Shown here one piece after another: positions 46,728 through 59,086 of a DNA stretch of 64,000 bases. The stretch comes from Adiantum capillus-veneris. Lineage: Eukaryota; Streptophyta; Polypodiopsida; Polypodiales; Pteridaceae. The translations under genes and the position numbers were made by a program. Numbering within the stretch: the first letter of the stretch is position 1; every line of letters starts with the position of its first letter. The notes beneath the pieces were generated by a model. It made no database searches, was not told the origin of the DNA, and was given only the letters and a program-made list of their open reading frames with translations. Where the stretch lies: the NCBI GenBank assembly GCA_014529385.2, contig CM043952.1, forward strand, positions 156,957,057-157,021,056. Direction: 5' to 3'.

Positions 46728-47380
46728 AACAATAAGCTCACTCTACTATAGATGTACCTTGCTAAATTTGAAGACCAAAATCTTCAAATATTGGTGAGCT
46801 TGGGCGTATACTAGCCAATGATGAGGGGAGATGTTTATACATTTGTAAAAGGGTGAAAGCATGTTAAGGTGTCGCACTTTTTGTGCTAGTTAACATACGC
46901 CAACCGTGCACATCTTGTAAGCATAACACATGGATAGGACAGTCATGTTTTTTCAAGTGTGTGGGCCACCATCATGAACTATACAAAGTGTATACTTGGA
47001 CTTCAAAAAAATGAATCGTAATATTTTTAAAATCTCAAATAGTTAAGCTCAGTCGTTACATTGACGTAGTGGTGTAGTCGTGAAGCATGGAGGGAAGCAC
47101 GGTGCAGGGGCCACATGTCAGAGAGAGGGAGGAAAGCAATTGCCAGCTGCAAGCAGGTCTGCAGTCAGAGGCAAGCAGTCAGCCCAAGTGGAGGATAGCT
47201 CACCACTAGAGCCAGCCACCTCTGACAGCAATCTTGATAGTACTCCATCGAGAAGGAAGTCAAGGGGCAAAGGTTATGTTGCTTCTCCTTCGCCCTGCAG
47301 AAGATTGAAGGCTTTTAATTCCCAAGGATCCCGAATTTCGAAGTACATGCATGTAGGGAAGGGGAAGCAGGACTCAAGTA

Positions 47381-47427
<47 letters not shown>

Positions 47428-47769
47428 TGTTTCTCTCTCTTCAATGAGAGAGCCACATTTGGAAGTTGTAAGTCAAGCAAGGCATATGTTGCAATCAACA
47501 CAGAGGACTATGCATTTAGCTTATATGCTTGTTTTTGCAGTAGCCCTTGGCTGCAATCTTGTTGTGGATTCTCTCACACTGATCAGGTGCTTGTGCATTG
47601 CCTTAGGCATTCAAGGTGCATGCTTAGATGATTGCATCTAAGGAGAGCCCACGCAATTGCCTATGTAGAAATTACTTGACAGCCCTATTCTAGTGGAGTT
47701 CTGTAAGGTTTTAATCTTATAATTCTGTGTGATGTACAAGTCGATGGAAAGCTCTCCCAAGCTGAACAT
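46728..47769. other. Left part of the segment inserted in gypsy G3
   Basis: Unclassified sequence. A frame at about 47080-47380 encodes a basic, Ser/Arg-rich stretch (RRKSRGKGYVASPSPCRRL). It runs into a (CT)n microsatellite (47381-47438) that yields an artefactual Ser-Leu repeat. No transposase or retroviral domain is recognised. Confidence 0.4.
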
Positions 47770-48079
47770 CCCATTGTAGGAAAAGTTTTGTGTAACAGTA
47801 GAAGAGTTTAATGTTGTCCATGGCCTCTCCATGGACGGTGCCAACCCCAAATTGGTGAAGTGGGAGAGGATTACAGATGTGGAGTGGTTCAGTGTATTCA
47901 GAGAGCCAAAGGATCGCAACAAATATCGCTTCAACTGTAGTAGCATTCATGGCGACATGTACGCCCAAGTACTTCAGCTGCACTACAGGGTGTACCAAAA
48001 GGTCCCCACCAACATGGAAATTAATTCGGCTTTTGCAAAGGGTTTTGTAAAACAATTTAGTCCAGCGGCAATTGCAAGT
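47770..48079 (+). pseudogene. Unrecognised ORF, 5' part, split by an LTR element
   Basis: One frame reads CVTVEEFNVVHGLSM, then WERITDVEWFSVFREPKDRN, then YAQVLQLHYRVYQKVPTNME and FVKQFSPAAIAS, where the LTR element begins. The frame resumes at 59087 (GSTMQFNWANFVFQHL). Removing the element and one CAAGT joins the two in the same frame. I do not recognise the family. Its place inside a retroelement nest suggests a transposon protein, but a host origin is possible. Confidence 0.6.
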
Positions 48080-48251
48080 TGTGGGACGCATGTCTAACCT
48101 CACCATCCCAAGTACTTCAGCTGCACTACAGGGTGTACCAGAAGGTCTCCACCAAGATGGAAATTAATTCGGCTTTTGCAAAGCGTTTTGTAAAACAATT
48201 TAGTCCAGTAGCAATTGCAAGTTTGGGATGCATGTCTAACCTCACCATCCT
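47966..48251. repeat. 143-bp tandem duplication spanning an LTR terminus
   Basis: Block 47966-48108 and block 48109-48251 are near-identical. Each starts CAAGTACTTCAGCTGC in the flanking ORF, passes through the target site CAAGT and ends 29 bp into the LTR (TGTGGGACGCATG...CACCATCC). The duplication must postdate the LTR insertion. The first block keeps the intact LTR end TGTGGG; the second has TTGGG. Confidence 0.9.
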
Positions 48252-49325
48252 ATCTTATTGCAGTATTAGCGAGAATCACGATTAAATTGTCAATCCATGG
48301 GACGAAGCTGACTCGACTAGTGTATAGAGGCTACAAGAGGTTGTCAATCTCTCGGAAAACAACTAACAACTTGCATCTAACTCAAGCTACACTCAAGTGA
48401 CTAAAATCTCCAAAAGCCAATTGCTCATCGGCAAACAAATCACATCCGTTACAGCATCAAATGACATCCAAATGTAACGAAACTTCTAGGACATATTTAT
48501 AAGACCTAAGCACACATGCTTATGGTCTCAAACCCCACTTTAGGTCAAGTTCCAAAATTGCGATTATCAGCAGTGGATTTTTGACCTAGTCATTTTTTAC
48601 TCAGAATGCATCTAAATGCTTAGCAATGACGCCCCAATACCTCGCCTATGCTTAGTTTTTTATTTGAACGTGTAAATTCTTAGTTATGATGAAATTAGGC
48701 CACGGGTCGGCGGGGCCAAAAGCTACAAATTACTGTGAACTAAGCTAAAAAGAAAAAAAGACAAAGATGAGGGTAACGAAGGGATCATACTTCTTATACG
48801 AACCCTTTCTGCGTGTGTGCGTAGTATGACTTTTTAAACTACATCAATGCGTAGAGCTCTTACCTGTGGTTGCAATGCAACAAACACAACTGCAATGTGA
48901 CAACCGGGGAGGGAGTAGGAAGCGCAAAAAGGAGAGGAGTGAGCACCTTTAGCTCAAGCTGTGTATTTCCTTATCCAAAACTTGATTAAAACTTTACAAA
49001 GTTGGATTTTATACTTTAGCCAAGGTCTAAAATGTGTAATGTCCAGCACCCAAGACCTTTGAGGCTCCACACTTACTGTTTCTGCAAACAGAGGTACACT
49101 AAGTGACCTATGATGTACATCGTGGAGCTCTTATTGAGCCCGTAACATGTTACAGTTATCACAATGGCTAAATAAATTGGGAAATTACAATACATGGCCA
49201 TTTTGGAAAAATATGAAAAGTGTGTAACTCCAATCTTCATTTCTTCTTTATATTCATCTTCGATGTGCATTCCTAAGGCTTTGATCTTTAGCAGCTCTTG
49301 TTAACTGACATCGGCTCAGTTAACA
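48223..49325 (-). repeat. 3' LTR of the TGGCGCC element
   Basis: About 1.1 kb, homologous along its length to 58071-59081. It holds an extra ~90 bp near 48740-48840 absent from the other copy. Its outer end has lost the perfect CA (plus-strand TG changed to TT), but the duplicated copy at 48080 keeps it. The polypurine tract abuts it at 49326-49343. Confidence 0.88.
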
Positions 49326-50679
49326 TTCCCCCCTTCCGATTTTAGTGCGCGTCCTCGGGCACTGTTGAAAAATGTCCGTGGAGGCTGTGGAAGGTTTTGA
49401 TTGGTTGTTGATGGGCTGATCGTCTTCATTGGTGATTGGATTTGTTGATGAGTTTCAATTTGTTGCAGCATCTTCATTGGTCTGAATATGTTTGATGTGA
49501 GAGATGATGTTGCATTTGTCTGTTGTAATAGCATCATGATGAGGCTTCTGTTTATTTATGAAAAGTATATACAAGGGAAGTAGAATGACGAGGTTCTAAA
49601 TTAGGGTCTAATACCTGGATGACCAAAGGGAAAAAATCCAGTGGGAAAAAAGTTCCCTTGGGATACACACATTATTGGAGTACTTACTAGCATTGGAAAT
49701 ATTAATAAAGTACTCAAGGGATTATTTGCTGATAGATATGGAATTTAAAAGGCAGCAAATATGAAAGGGTAGCATGATGGAACATTGGTTTGCCTGTTGT
49801 AGTCCACTCAAGGTGCATCGGTGGAAGCAAAAAAGAGTGTCTAATGCATATGTCCAATGGTGGGACATCCTATTTATGCATACAGAGAAATGCATGGAAA
49901 ACAATATGTTGTGCAAGAAAGATTTTGAGGGGTTATTCAGAAAGATGGTGTAGCCATTAGGAAGGGAATGGGGTTTAGGAGGACCTTTTAAATTGCCACA
50001 AGGTTATTGTAAGATCCCTCATCAAAAAATACTTTCCATTTGAACCTTTAAAGAGGAAAACCATCCTTTTTTAAAATATCAAGTTTAAAACCACTCAAAC
50101 TACAACATTGACTTGTAGAAAACCATGGAAAGGCCCTTATTTTTCTTTTTATTCTCACCTCTTGGTTTTAAAGAGGGATTTCAAATTACTATTAAGAAAA
50201 AATTAGCCATTCCTTAAACTGCCAAATAAAGAGGCCCTCCTAGACCCCATTCTCTTCCTAATGCTATAAAAGCATATGACATTGCTTTGCAAGCTGGCAC
50301 CCCTTTAAGAATGGTTTTTGTTGATGAGGATATGTGCTCTCATCTAATTGTGCACTGTGTGTGAGTGTTGGACTCTATGAAACTCCACCAACTAAAAGTT
50401 AATAGACTTTGACTCTTATGCTCATCTCATCTAGCACGAGCAACATGACTTTAGATATGCACAACTCTTCCAGCTTGAGCATAAGCCTAATAACTACGAC
50501 TCTTAGCACATAGTTTAATATGACTTGAAGCTTTAGGACTAATGCTTTGCTCATTTTATGGCTCAACAACTTGATTTTGACTATGCCAAAGAGTTTTTTT
50601 TGCACCCTAGCGACTTGAATTTTCACATTCTTGTGCTTACTACAAACATTTCTTCAGGTAAAAGTAAGCTTGAATCCTC

Positions 50680-53600
50680 AAAAAGAGGATTAGTGAAGGA
50701 CCAAGTTGGCATTGAAGGTTTCTTTTTTCATACCTGTTTTATCATGTTTGAATCTGGATTCTTGTTGTTTGGGTTGTCCTTCTTTGACTGTGAAGACTCC
50801 ATTATCCGTTTGATTCTCCAAGTAGGCCTGTTGATAGGAGTCTTTGATGTTGTTGTAGGCCTCTGTTGGCTATCGACATCTGGATTTTGACTAGCTGGAG
50901 CATTGGAAGACTTAGGAATCCAAATCTCTTGATGACATTTGTAACTTCTTTGTTGACTTTGCCTTGATCTAGGTCTTGTTGAGTTTTTTAGATCTTCATG
51001 CAGGTCTGGTGTAGTTGCAGTTGGCTGGTAGCCAAATATTTGTATAAACTGTGTAGAATCCTTGTCTGAGAGGAAGATCCTTTGATATCCATCTTTGTTC
51101 TATATACTCTTGAGAGTTGTGGTTGACTTTAGCATCTTTCAATGTTGTTTTGTTGTCTACCTGCTTCTTAGGTGTGCTAGGATATTGTCAAGGTTGATAC
51201 CTTGTGGGCCTTCTTTCTTGGGAGGGACTTGAAGTTACTTCATATGCCCTAACCTGCAGTATTGGCACCCATATCTGTCTGTTACCTCCACAATACTCTT
51301 GTTCCTTTAAGCTCCTGTGTGATGCTATCTATCCCATGTGTTTGTCTTTTTGTGTTGATTTCCCGTCTTTAACCCAAATTGAATCATTGACTTTGACTAA
51401 ACTGCTCGGAATGAACACTTGCTTAACTTTTCTTTGCTTTCTTGAGTACTTTGGCTGATATACCTTTTCTTTTCTGGGTGTCTCCATTGAGGTTTCAGTT
51501 GGGTCAGCAATTGACTTGAAGTTTTAAAAGCCTAACTTTCTTGAAGAAGCTTATCCATGAGGGTTCTTTGATGCAGAGGCATATGCTTTCACACCTTCTT
51601 TGCTAATCGATGGAAGTTCCACTTTAGCTTTATTTTTGTCTCCACGATTTGTATTTGATTCTAGTGACTCCTGCAACTCTAAATCTAGCATTAACGGTAC
51701 CTATAATTGTTGTTGGCCACCTCTTGGAGAAGAGAGTATTAGCATTTTATCTTCTTTGTAGGCCTTGTGTTCCACTGAAGTCCAAGGATGACATCTGCAA
51801 GAATTTCCTTTCAAGGCTTCACCTGAAACTTCACCTGCTCTTCATGATTTTGGATGCTAAGGGTAGCAACCGTTTCTTTTTTACTTGTATGCAAACCTCA
51901 CATTGTTTTTCTATCATGTTTGCATGGAGTGATCTAAAGGATCCTTTGGATGTTCTCTGCAACCATATTGTATTTTGCTTCTTTATCCTGTAGAGCATTG
52001 CATCTGACACTTGCTCCTTTTGTACTGCTGAGAACTATAGCTATTCTCATTGTTGGTTCTATTGAAGATCTTTGTATTTGTTTTTCTTTTTCCATGGTCT
52101 CATCTTGATCTGATTGTGTCTCTATGCAGAGTATCGTGAGACTTTGTGTTCCAATGTGGCTTGCATCAACTGATTTGACTGGCACTCTCTGATTGATCTT
52201 TGGACTTTCTATCTCTTCCTGGTTGTTTGAAACCTCATTGTTCTTAACTTCTGGCTCTGGTGGAATTCTTTGCTCAATGGCTATCGTGGTTGCTTTTTGT
52301 TCTGTTTGATCTGCACTTGCTATTGCCAGATTTGCTTTAAGCTCTTTTGAAGTTCTAAATGATGGAGATGAATCATCTTCAATAAGATTTGCTTTGGCAT
52401 CAATCTCCATTTTAACTGGGCTTGAGGACTTTGTACTGTCGCCCGCGGGTGACCAGTCTTGGTCTTCATTCTTTGTTGTCTATGAAGACTGCATCTTCAT
52501 TGAACTCTATATCTCTAGGACCTTTTGGGCCATTGGCATTCCCATTATGATGCCTTCTAGCATATCCTTTGCTGTGATCACGTGGAATTGAGCTTTGATG
52601 ATCTGTGAACTTACTTCAATGGTGGTGGAGATAATTCCCCAGCATTCTGCTCATTTGTTTCCTGATATGCTCACAAATTCAGGAGCATCTTCCAGTTGTG
52701 GTTGGCCACATCTTTTCCAAGTGCAAAAAGACATGAGATTCTTATCTAGCTGAAATTCTAGCTTTACTTCTTTTGACCGCTTTTCTTCATTCTCACGAAC
52801 AATTTTGCACTTGATCGTCTCAGGATTTCTTTCTTTATTGACTACTTTTGTTGTGGTAGTGTCCTTTGGTTGAGCTTTATCTGCATCTTCTTTGCTTTGA
52901 TCACGTGCTTCAATTGATGTTGGCTCGTTTTGTTGTAATACCGCATCTTTTTCTTGCAATTGTTGAGCATTGTGTGCCTATATTTAAGTAACTTTTGATC
53001 TTAGAATATCCACTGTAATTTCTGGCAAAATATCTCTCTTTGTAGGAGATTTTGGTGACCTTTGTGTATCTTTCTGGACTTTAACTTTCATTGATCTTGA
53101 TTTTTCCGTCACCTATTCTGGCAACTTGAGGGTTTGCATCATCTTCAGATAGTCTTTGACTTCAGATGTACCATCCACATGGGTTTGTACAAGGTCAAGA
53201 TATTGCTGATATTCGTTACCATGTGCATCTTGATATGCATATGCAAGCTTGGTCTCATGCAACTGTTTAAACACTATGGGATTTCTCGGCTTTTGACTTT
53301 GACTTGTGGAAATCAATTGAAACTTTTGTCCCCGATGATCTTCATAGAATATTTTTTCTGCAAATTTTGATGGTTTCTGGGTCAATGGAAAACTTCCAAC
53401 AACCATCTAATCTTTCAATGGTTTCTTCTTTGAAGGGGTATGCTGGCTAGAAGTTCTTGGGATTCTAACTGGTGTAGCATTTTTTGGTACTAGAGCTGAG
53501 CTTGATAAATTTACAAATCCCCCCTTCCTAGAGTGATCATTATAGCCTGCTTCATTGTGAGAGCTCAAAACTGTTTCTCTGGTTGAGTCTCACCTTTTGG

Positions 53601-55158
53601 GATTGTGAAGGTACACTTTGGGTAGCGTTTGGCATTTGTAAACCTTCTGCATAGTTTCCTATGTATCTTTGTGAAACATGACAAATTATCCCCCAAGTCA
53701 AGCTTTAGATAGCATTATCTTTACCCTGATATTGTCTATCCAATGGGTCTCCTATGATATGAGCTTTTGTGGTTTCAAGACCTAAGGCGTCATAGATGCT
53801 AGATTCTCATCTATATTACGACTGTTTTGGTCGAAGTATATGCTCGTTTGGTCACAACATCGAAGCTTTATTTCCGATGGAGGAGAATTTGGCTCTGAAC
53901 AGATTTCTAGATTCACTTGGGTAATATCCTTTAGCTCTATACAGGATGGGCTATAATAGATTATCTCCTCTAAAATGAACCATCCTTTAAAATCTATCAC
54001 TGGACACACTTCTATGAGCTAGTATGTGGGTCGTTCAAACACTGGTTAATCCTTTTTGTATAGTTGCCCTTTTTGGTCTACATAGTGTGCATATGAATAA
54101 TGTGTACCATACAAAGCTAACATCATTCTGTCTGATGTGTCCCTTAGACTCGTGAATGATTGCACACTTGTGGTCGTGGATGCAAAATCATTTGCAAACC
54201 TAACAATAATTTCAACCTTCGATGATATCTGGACACCTTGACCAAATTCATGCAAGAATTTGTTGTTCAAGGAATCAATTTTAAGCTTTTCAGGTGCCTA
54301 TGCATCTTTATGCTGATTTTGAACTTGCAGTGTTTTTGCTAGTGATTCTAATGGTAATGTAGAATCATCTAATTGCATTAAAAGTGACAAGTTAAATGCA
54401 CTTACATCGAGATTCACATTTCCAATTTGCTCTGTACCTTGCTTGGTGGTTGATGTGCCCTTGTTGTATGGGTTTCTTGGACAATCTTCAAAAAAATGTC
54501 CATCTTTTCGTTCACAATCTGGGCAATACGCCATGACTGGTGGTATTTCATTTGGTTTTGTCATGTCAAGCTCTAGTTGAGAATTTTCTGCTTCTATGTT
54601 GGCCAAGTTGTCGGCATCTTCTTTTAAAACAGTAAGCATCAAGTTGTAGAATGCTCCATCTTGACCTTTGTACCGTCTTTGGCTCGGTTCTCCAATTAGA
54701 CTGGCTTCAATTGGTTGATCTGTTGGATCTTTCATTTCTGGTTCTCGATTATAGATCTGACCATTGTAGTCCATGTACAATGACCCTGATTGCATATGCA
54801 ATAACTGTATGTTTTATTGGCTTGTGCAGATTTTTGGATAAACACTTGGGTTGACTATCTGAACTTCTATCTGCACTTCATCTTTGAGCTTGCAATACCT
54901 GGCTCCATTGAAGTCTGTGAACATCTAGGAGTTCTCAAAATATGGTTTAACTTTGTTCAATAAGATCTTGGCTCCTTTGCTGCTTTTCCTGCTCATTAGA
55001 AATCTATGGCCTTCTGAATCTGCATATAAGACTTTATCTCCATTGTAGCCATATAGTTGTAAAATCTGCTCTGTTGCACTTGTACCTGTGTTACCACTGC
55101 TACTGTCTTGCTCTACTGTACTTGAACTCTCAGCTCCAGATGAGTCCCATGTCGACTG
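50680..55158 (-). pseudogene. Gag-like polyprotein with aromatic-x-D-x-x-G repeats and protease-like segments
   Basis: Open pieces at 54298-54801, 54046-54270, 53782-54009, 53113-53406, 52651-52959 and 51934-52410 all share one minus-strand frame, so they form one decayed ORF. It opens in a Ser/Gly/Thr-rich stretch (about 55060-55155). It carries repeats of the type LYADSEGHRF, FTDFNGARY, LYMDYNGQIY, YVDQKGQLY, VIDFKGWF, FYEDHRGQKF, AYQDAHGNEY, and a knuckle-like CPDCERKDGHFFEDC (one residue longer than CCHC). Two segments resemble the C-half of retropepsins: AQFHVITAKDMLEGIIMGMP (about 52540-52600) and KFQVKP...ILADVILGLQW (about 51772-51830). No D-[ST]-G motif is seen. A Lys/Thr/Pro-rich tail with WIPK ends near 50680. 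Confidence 0.6.
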
Positions 55159-55653
55159 GTTCTATAAAAATTGTCTCCTAGCAGATTTTGGTATTGATTA
55201 GCAAAAACATTTCTGCTCGGGTTTGATAAGACTGCTTTTGCCAAAGTACTTTTGGCAGTTGATTTCTCTTAGAATCATAAGAGTTGATTAACTCTAGCTC
55301 GAAAGTGTCAGAATTGATTGTAGCCTTTGAAATGATGAAAATCTAGGCCTTGAATAACCTAACCTGCAGATTAGATTGTTATCCATTTTTTCCACGTGAC
55401 TTGAATTCAGCTCTTGTCAAGCTCCCAATCCTTTGCCTGCAACCTGGTTCTTCAATCTGAGCTAAGTGAGTTAGCAATTGAGATTTCCAAATTCTATCCT
55501 TGCAAGGAGCTAAAGGACTAATCTACAACTTGAAAACTGAGTAATCATGTATTAATTTTGATCCGATGGAACCCAAACTTGGCCAGTGGCCTTGTATTAT
55601 GTTGTTCTAACACTATACAAGCTCGAAAGTCCAAAATCTTGTTTCTGGGGCTC

Positions 55654-57382
55654 AAAAGTAAATAATCCCGATTATTTAGTTTTTTCAGTATCTACACTTT
55701 TTGGGCTTGTTTTGCCAAGTAATTACCTTCTTGCGGTCTCTAGACAAGTTTGGTTGAATTTGATCAAGATTTGTCCAAGTTATCAACTATTTAGTGTCTA
55801 CAGACTCTGATTCCAAGAATCTGGCTTAAGTCTCCATTTTGTGATCCGAACTTCACCAAATTTGATTTGTGGAGTCTACTTGATGTGCTTGACCGTGTGG
55901 TATACTCAGTTGTGCAAAATTTCTCAATTCTGGAGCAAATGCAAATAATCGTAATTATTTACTACATTTTTTTTTCTCAAAAGTAAATAATCGCGATTAT
56001 TTACTTTTGGTATTTTTTTGCATAATTTTGGTCAACTGATCATGTACACTTGTTTAACACAACAATATAAGCCTATGAGTCAAGTTTCATTGAATTTGAA
56101 CAAGATTTACCAAGTCACACTCAAGTTCTCGACATTCAGTACATATTTCAGTTTTTATCAAGGTTTTGGTCTGTTTTGTGATCCAAACTTCATGAGCCTT
56201 CACAGAAGATGTTTGCAATCATGCTTAGAGTCTATAGTATCAACCTTGGTCATTTTTTACCTAAAAGTAAATAATCGCTATTATTTACTTTTGACCTAAA
56301 ATGAATAATTTTTTCAACTTTTTCACTGGACAGTCTTTTTTTAATCTATTTTGAGCCTCTAAGTCAAGTTAAAACTTAATTTGAACAAGATTCATCAAGT
56401 CAAACTCAATTTCTCGACTATCAGTATAAATTTCAATTTTTACCAAGTTTTTAGCCTGTTTTGTGATCCAAACTCTATGAGCCTTCACAAAAGATGTTTG
56501 CAATCATGCTTAGAGTCTATGGTATCAACCTTGGTCATTTTTGACCTAAAAGTAAATAATCACGATTATTTACTTTTGACCTAAGTTAAAACTTAATTTG
56601 GACAAGACTCATCAAGTTTATCAACTGTTTCGTGTCCGCAGACTCTGATTTCAAGAATTTGGCTTAAGTCTCACTTTTGTGATCCAAATTTCATTAAAAT
56701 TGATTTATGTGGTGTACTTGGTATGCTTGACCTTGTGGTATACTCAAATGTGCAAGATTGTCAATTTTTGAAGCAGATGTAATCAATCGCGATTATTTAC
56801 TCTAGCTAAATTGTTGCAAGTTCTTGTCCCAATATTGACACAGATCTGTTAAGGAACTCAACTTAAGGTCTCTAGCCAAGTTTCATCAAGTTTGGATAAT
56901 TTTTGGTCAAATGGTCATCAGTTTTCTGTCCGTAGACTGACTTTGCAAAATTGGTCACAATTTTCAATCCAATGATCCAAATGTTACCAAATTTGGTTTG
57001 TGGGCTTATTACAACATGGTAAAACTAGTGGTATACTGACTTGGTCAAAAAAGTTTAAAAATAGGACAGATGTAAATAATCGTAATTATTTACAACTGAT
57101 AAATTTTTTCATCTTTTTGATCAAGTGATCACGTACACAAATTTATCACATCAATATAAGCCTATGAATCAAATTTCATCAAGTTTGGACAAATTTTTCC
57201 CCAATTTACACTCAAGACTCAGAAAGTCAGTACAAACTTTAGTTTTTACCTAGTTTTTTGCTAGTTTGGTGATCCAAATCTTTTGTGCCTTTACAAAAGT
57301 TGTTTGTACACATGCAATGAGTCAATGGTATGAACCTTGGTCAAATCTGAGCTGAAAGTTAATAATCACGATTATTAACTTT
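55654..57382. repeat. Eight palindromic repeats, mostly ~285 bp apart
   Basis: TAAATAATCGCGATTATTTA and variants lie at about 55654, 55943, 55978, 56263, 56548, 56779, 57071 and 57355. The copy at 55978-56009 is a perfect 32-bp palindrome; the others differ at one to a few bases, mainly in the CGCG centre. Sequence between them is also repeated (TGATCCAAACTTCATGAGCCTTC, AACCTTGGTCATTTTTGACC), so the unit is a ~285-bp tandem repeat. They lie in the leader between the primer site and the gag-like ORF. A related AATCGCGATTATTAAC is in each LTR (58405, 48555). Confidence 0.9.
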
Positions 57383-58050
57383 AAGCCCAAAACTGACACT
57401 TTTTTGAACTTTTTCACTGGACAATCTTTTCATGATCTATTTTGAGCGTATGAATCAAGTCAAAACTTAATTTGGCCTAAAATGTCAAGAAAAAATAAAT
57501 AATTTGAGTTTTGGTCAACTCTTGAAAATTTTACCTCAAAGTATCCTTGAGCTTACCCACTGGTTCATACAACTTTAAGGCTTACTCTCGAGTTGGATTG
57601 AGTGGTTTGGAGTCTTTTCATACTACTTCTAGCCATAGACCTGAACTGTGCAAATTCCAATAACAACTCACAATGATTCTTTTAGAGAGAGCAATGTTCT
57701 GAAATCCACCTCGGATCCTACTTACCCTACTCCTAAATTCTCATTCAATGGAGTTGTGGAAAAGTGTCCACAAACACTAGTTTTGTTGTTTTTTATGGTT
57801 TCCTGAGCATTGATCTTAAGACTTGTCTCATCTATCAATCATTCTCAAAATCCTACTCTATCTCTACAATTCTACAATTCTAAAGGCACTCGACAAGTAC
57901 GATTACTTCCAAGCTACCTCTACATAGCAAAAGACGATAATCTTAAGCTATGCGATTTCTAAAAAGAAAGTTTTACTATAGGTGAACCTGGAGGAAGTTA
58001 ATGGACAACTACACAAGATGCTCGTGTTTTCCCTAGTTTAGGTCTATTCG

Positions 58051-58070
58051 TCCCTGGCAGCGGCGCCAAA
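58051..58070 (-). promoter_or_regulatory. Primer-binding site of the TGGCGCC element
   Basis: The minus strand reads TTTGGCGCCGCTGCCAGGGA directly after the LTR end CCCACA. The TGGCGCCG core is the primer site family of plant Tat/Athila-like gypsy elements. This fixes the element's orientation. Confidence 0.85.
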
Positions 58071-59081
58071 TGTGGGACGCATGTCTAACCTCACCATCCT
58101 ATCTTATTGCAGTATTAGCGAGAACCACGATTAAATTGTCAATCCATGGGACGAAGCTGAATCGACTAGTGCATAGAGGCTACAAGAGGTTATCAATCTC
58201 TCGGAAAACAACTAACTACTCACATCTAACTCAAGCTACACTAAAGTGACTGAAATCACCAAAAGCCAATCGCTCATCGTCAAACAAATCACATCTGTTA
58301 CAGCATCAAATGACATCCAAATGTGACGAAACTTCTAGTGAATACTTATAAGACCTAAGAACACATGCTTATGGTCTCAAAAACCACTTTAGGTCAAGTT
58401 CCAAAATCGCGATTATTAACAGCAATGGATTTTTGAACTAGTCATTTTCGACCCCAAATACATCTAAATGCTTAGCAATGATGCCCCAATACCTCGCCTA
58501 TACTTAGTTTTTTATTTGAAAGTGTAAATTCCTAGTTATGATGAAATTAGGCTGCGGGTTGGCGACGCCAAAAGCTACAAATTACAGTGAACTGCTTATG
58601 TCAATGCGTAGAGCTCTTACGTGCGGTTGCAATGTAACAAACACGACTGCAATGTGACAACCGGGGAGAGAGTAGGAAGCAAGAGAAGGAGAGGAGTGAG
58701 CGCCATTAGCTCACGCTATGTATTTCCTTATCCAGAACTTGATTAAAACTTTACAAAGTTGGCTTTTCTACTTTCGCCAAGGTCTAAAATGTGTAATGTC
58801 CGGCACCCAAGACCTATGAGGCTCCACACTTATTGTATCTACAACCCAAGTACACTAAGTGACCTATGCTCTACATCATGGAACTCTTATTGAGCCCGTA
58901 ACATGTTACAATTATCACAATGGCTAAATAAATCGAGAAATTACAATACATGGCCATTTTGGAAAAATGTGAAAAGTGTGGAACTCCAATCTTCACTGTT
59001 TCTTCATATTCATCTTCGATGTGCATTCATAAGGCTTTCATCTTTAGCAGCTCCTGTTAAGTGACACCGGCTCAGTTAACA
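58071..59081 (-). repeat. 5' LTR of the TGGCGCC element
   Basis: 1011 bp, TGTTAAC...CCCACA on the minus strand, partner of 48223-49325. CAAGT follows at 59082-59086, completing the target duplication. Confidence 0.92.
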
Positions 59082-59086
59082 CAAGT

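Larger units (their letters stand above)
48223..59081 (-). mobile_element. 10.9-kb LTR element with TGGCGCC primer site, no RT or integrase seen
   Basis: LTRs: 58071-59081 (5') and 48223-49325 (3'), reading TGTTAACTGAGCC...GCGTCCCACA on the minus strand. Target duplication CAAGT: 48218-48222 and 59082-59086. The primer site TTTGGCGCCGCTGCCAGGGA (58051-58070, minus strand) is the type known from plant Tat/Athila-like gypsy elements. A polypurine tract AATCGGAAGGGGGGAA ends at 49326. The 8.7-kb interior has a ~3-kb leader with palindromic repeats and one long degenerate ORF; 49346-50400 shows nothing recognisable. With no polymerase or integrase, it looks like a large non-autonomous element. 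Confidence 0.9.

Noticed and set aside
53195-55035. Bacterial RHS/YD-repeat toxin homology for the D-x-x-G motifs
   Set aside because: Only the short pattern is shared; spacing, length and context (LTR element, knuckle, protease-like parts) differ.
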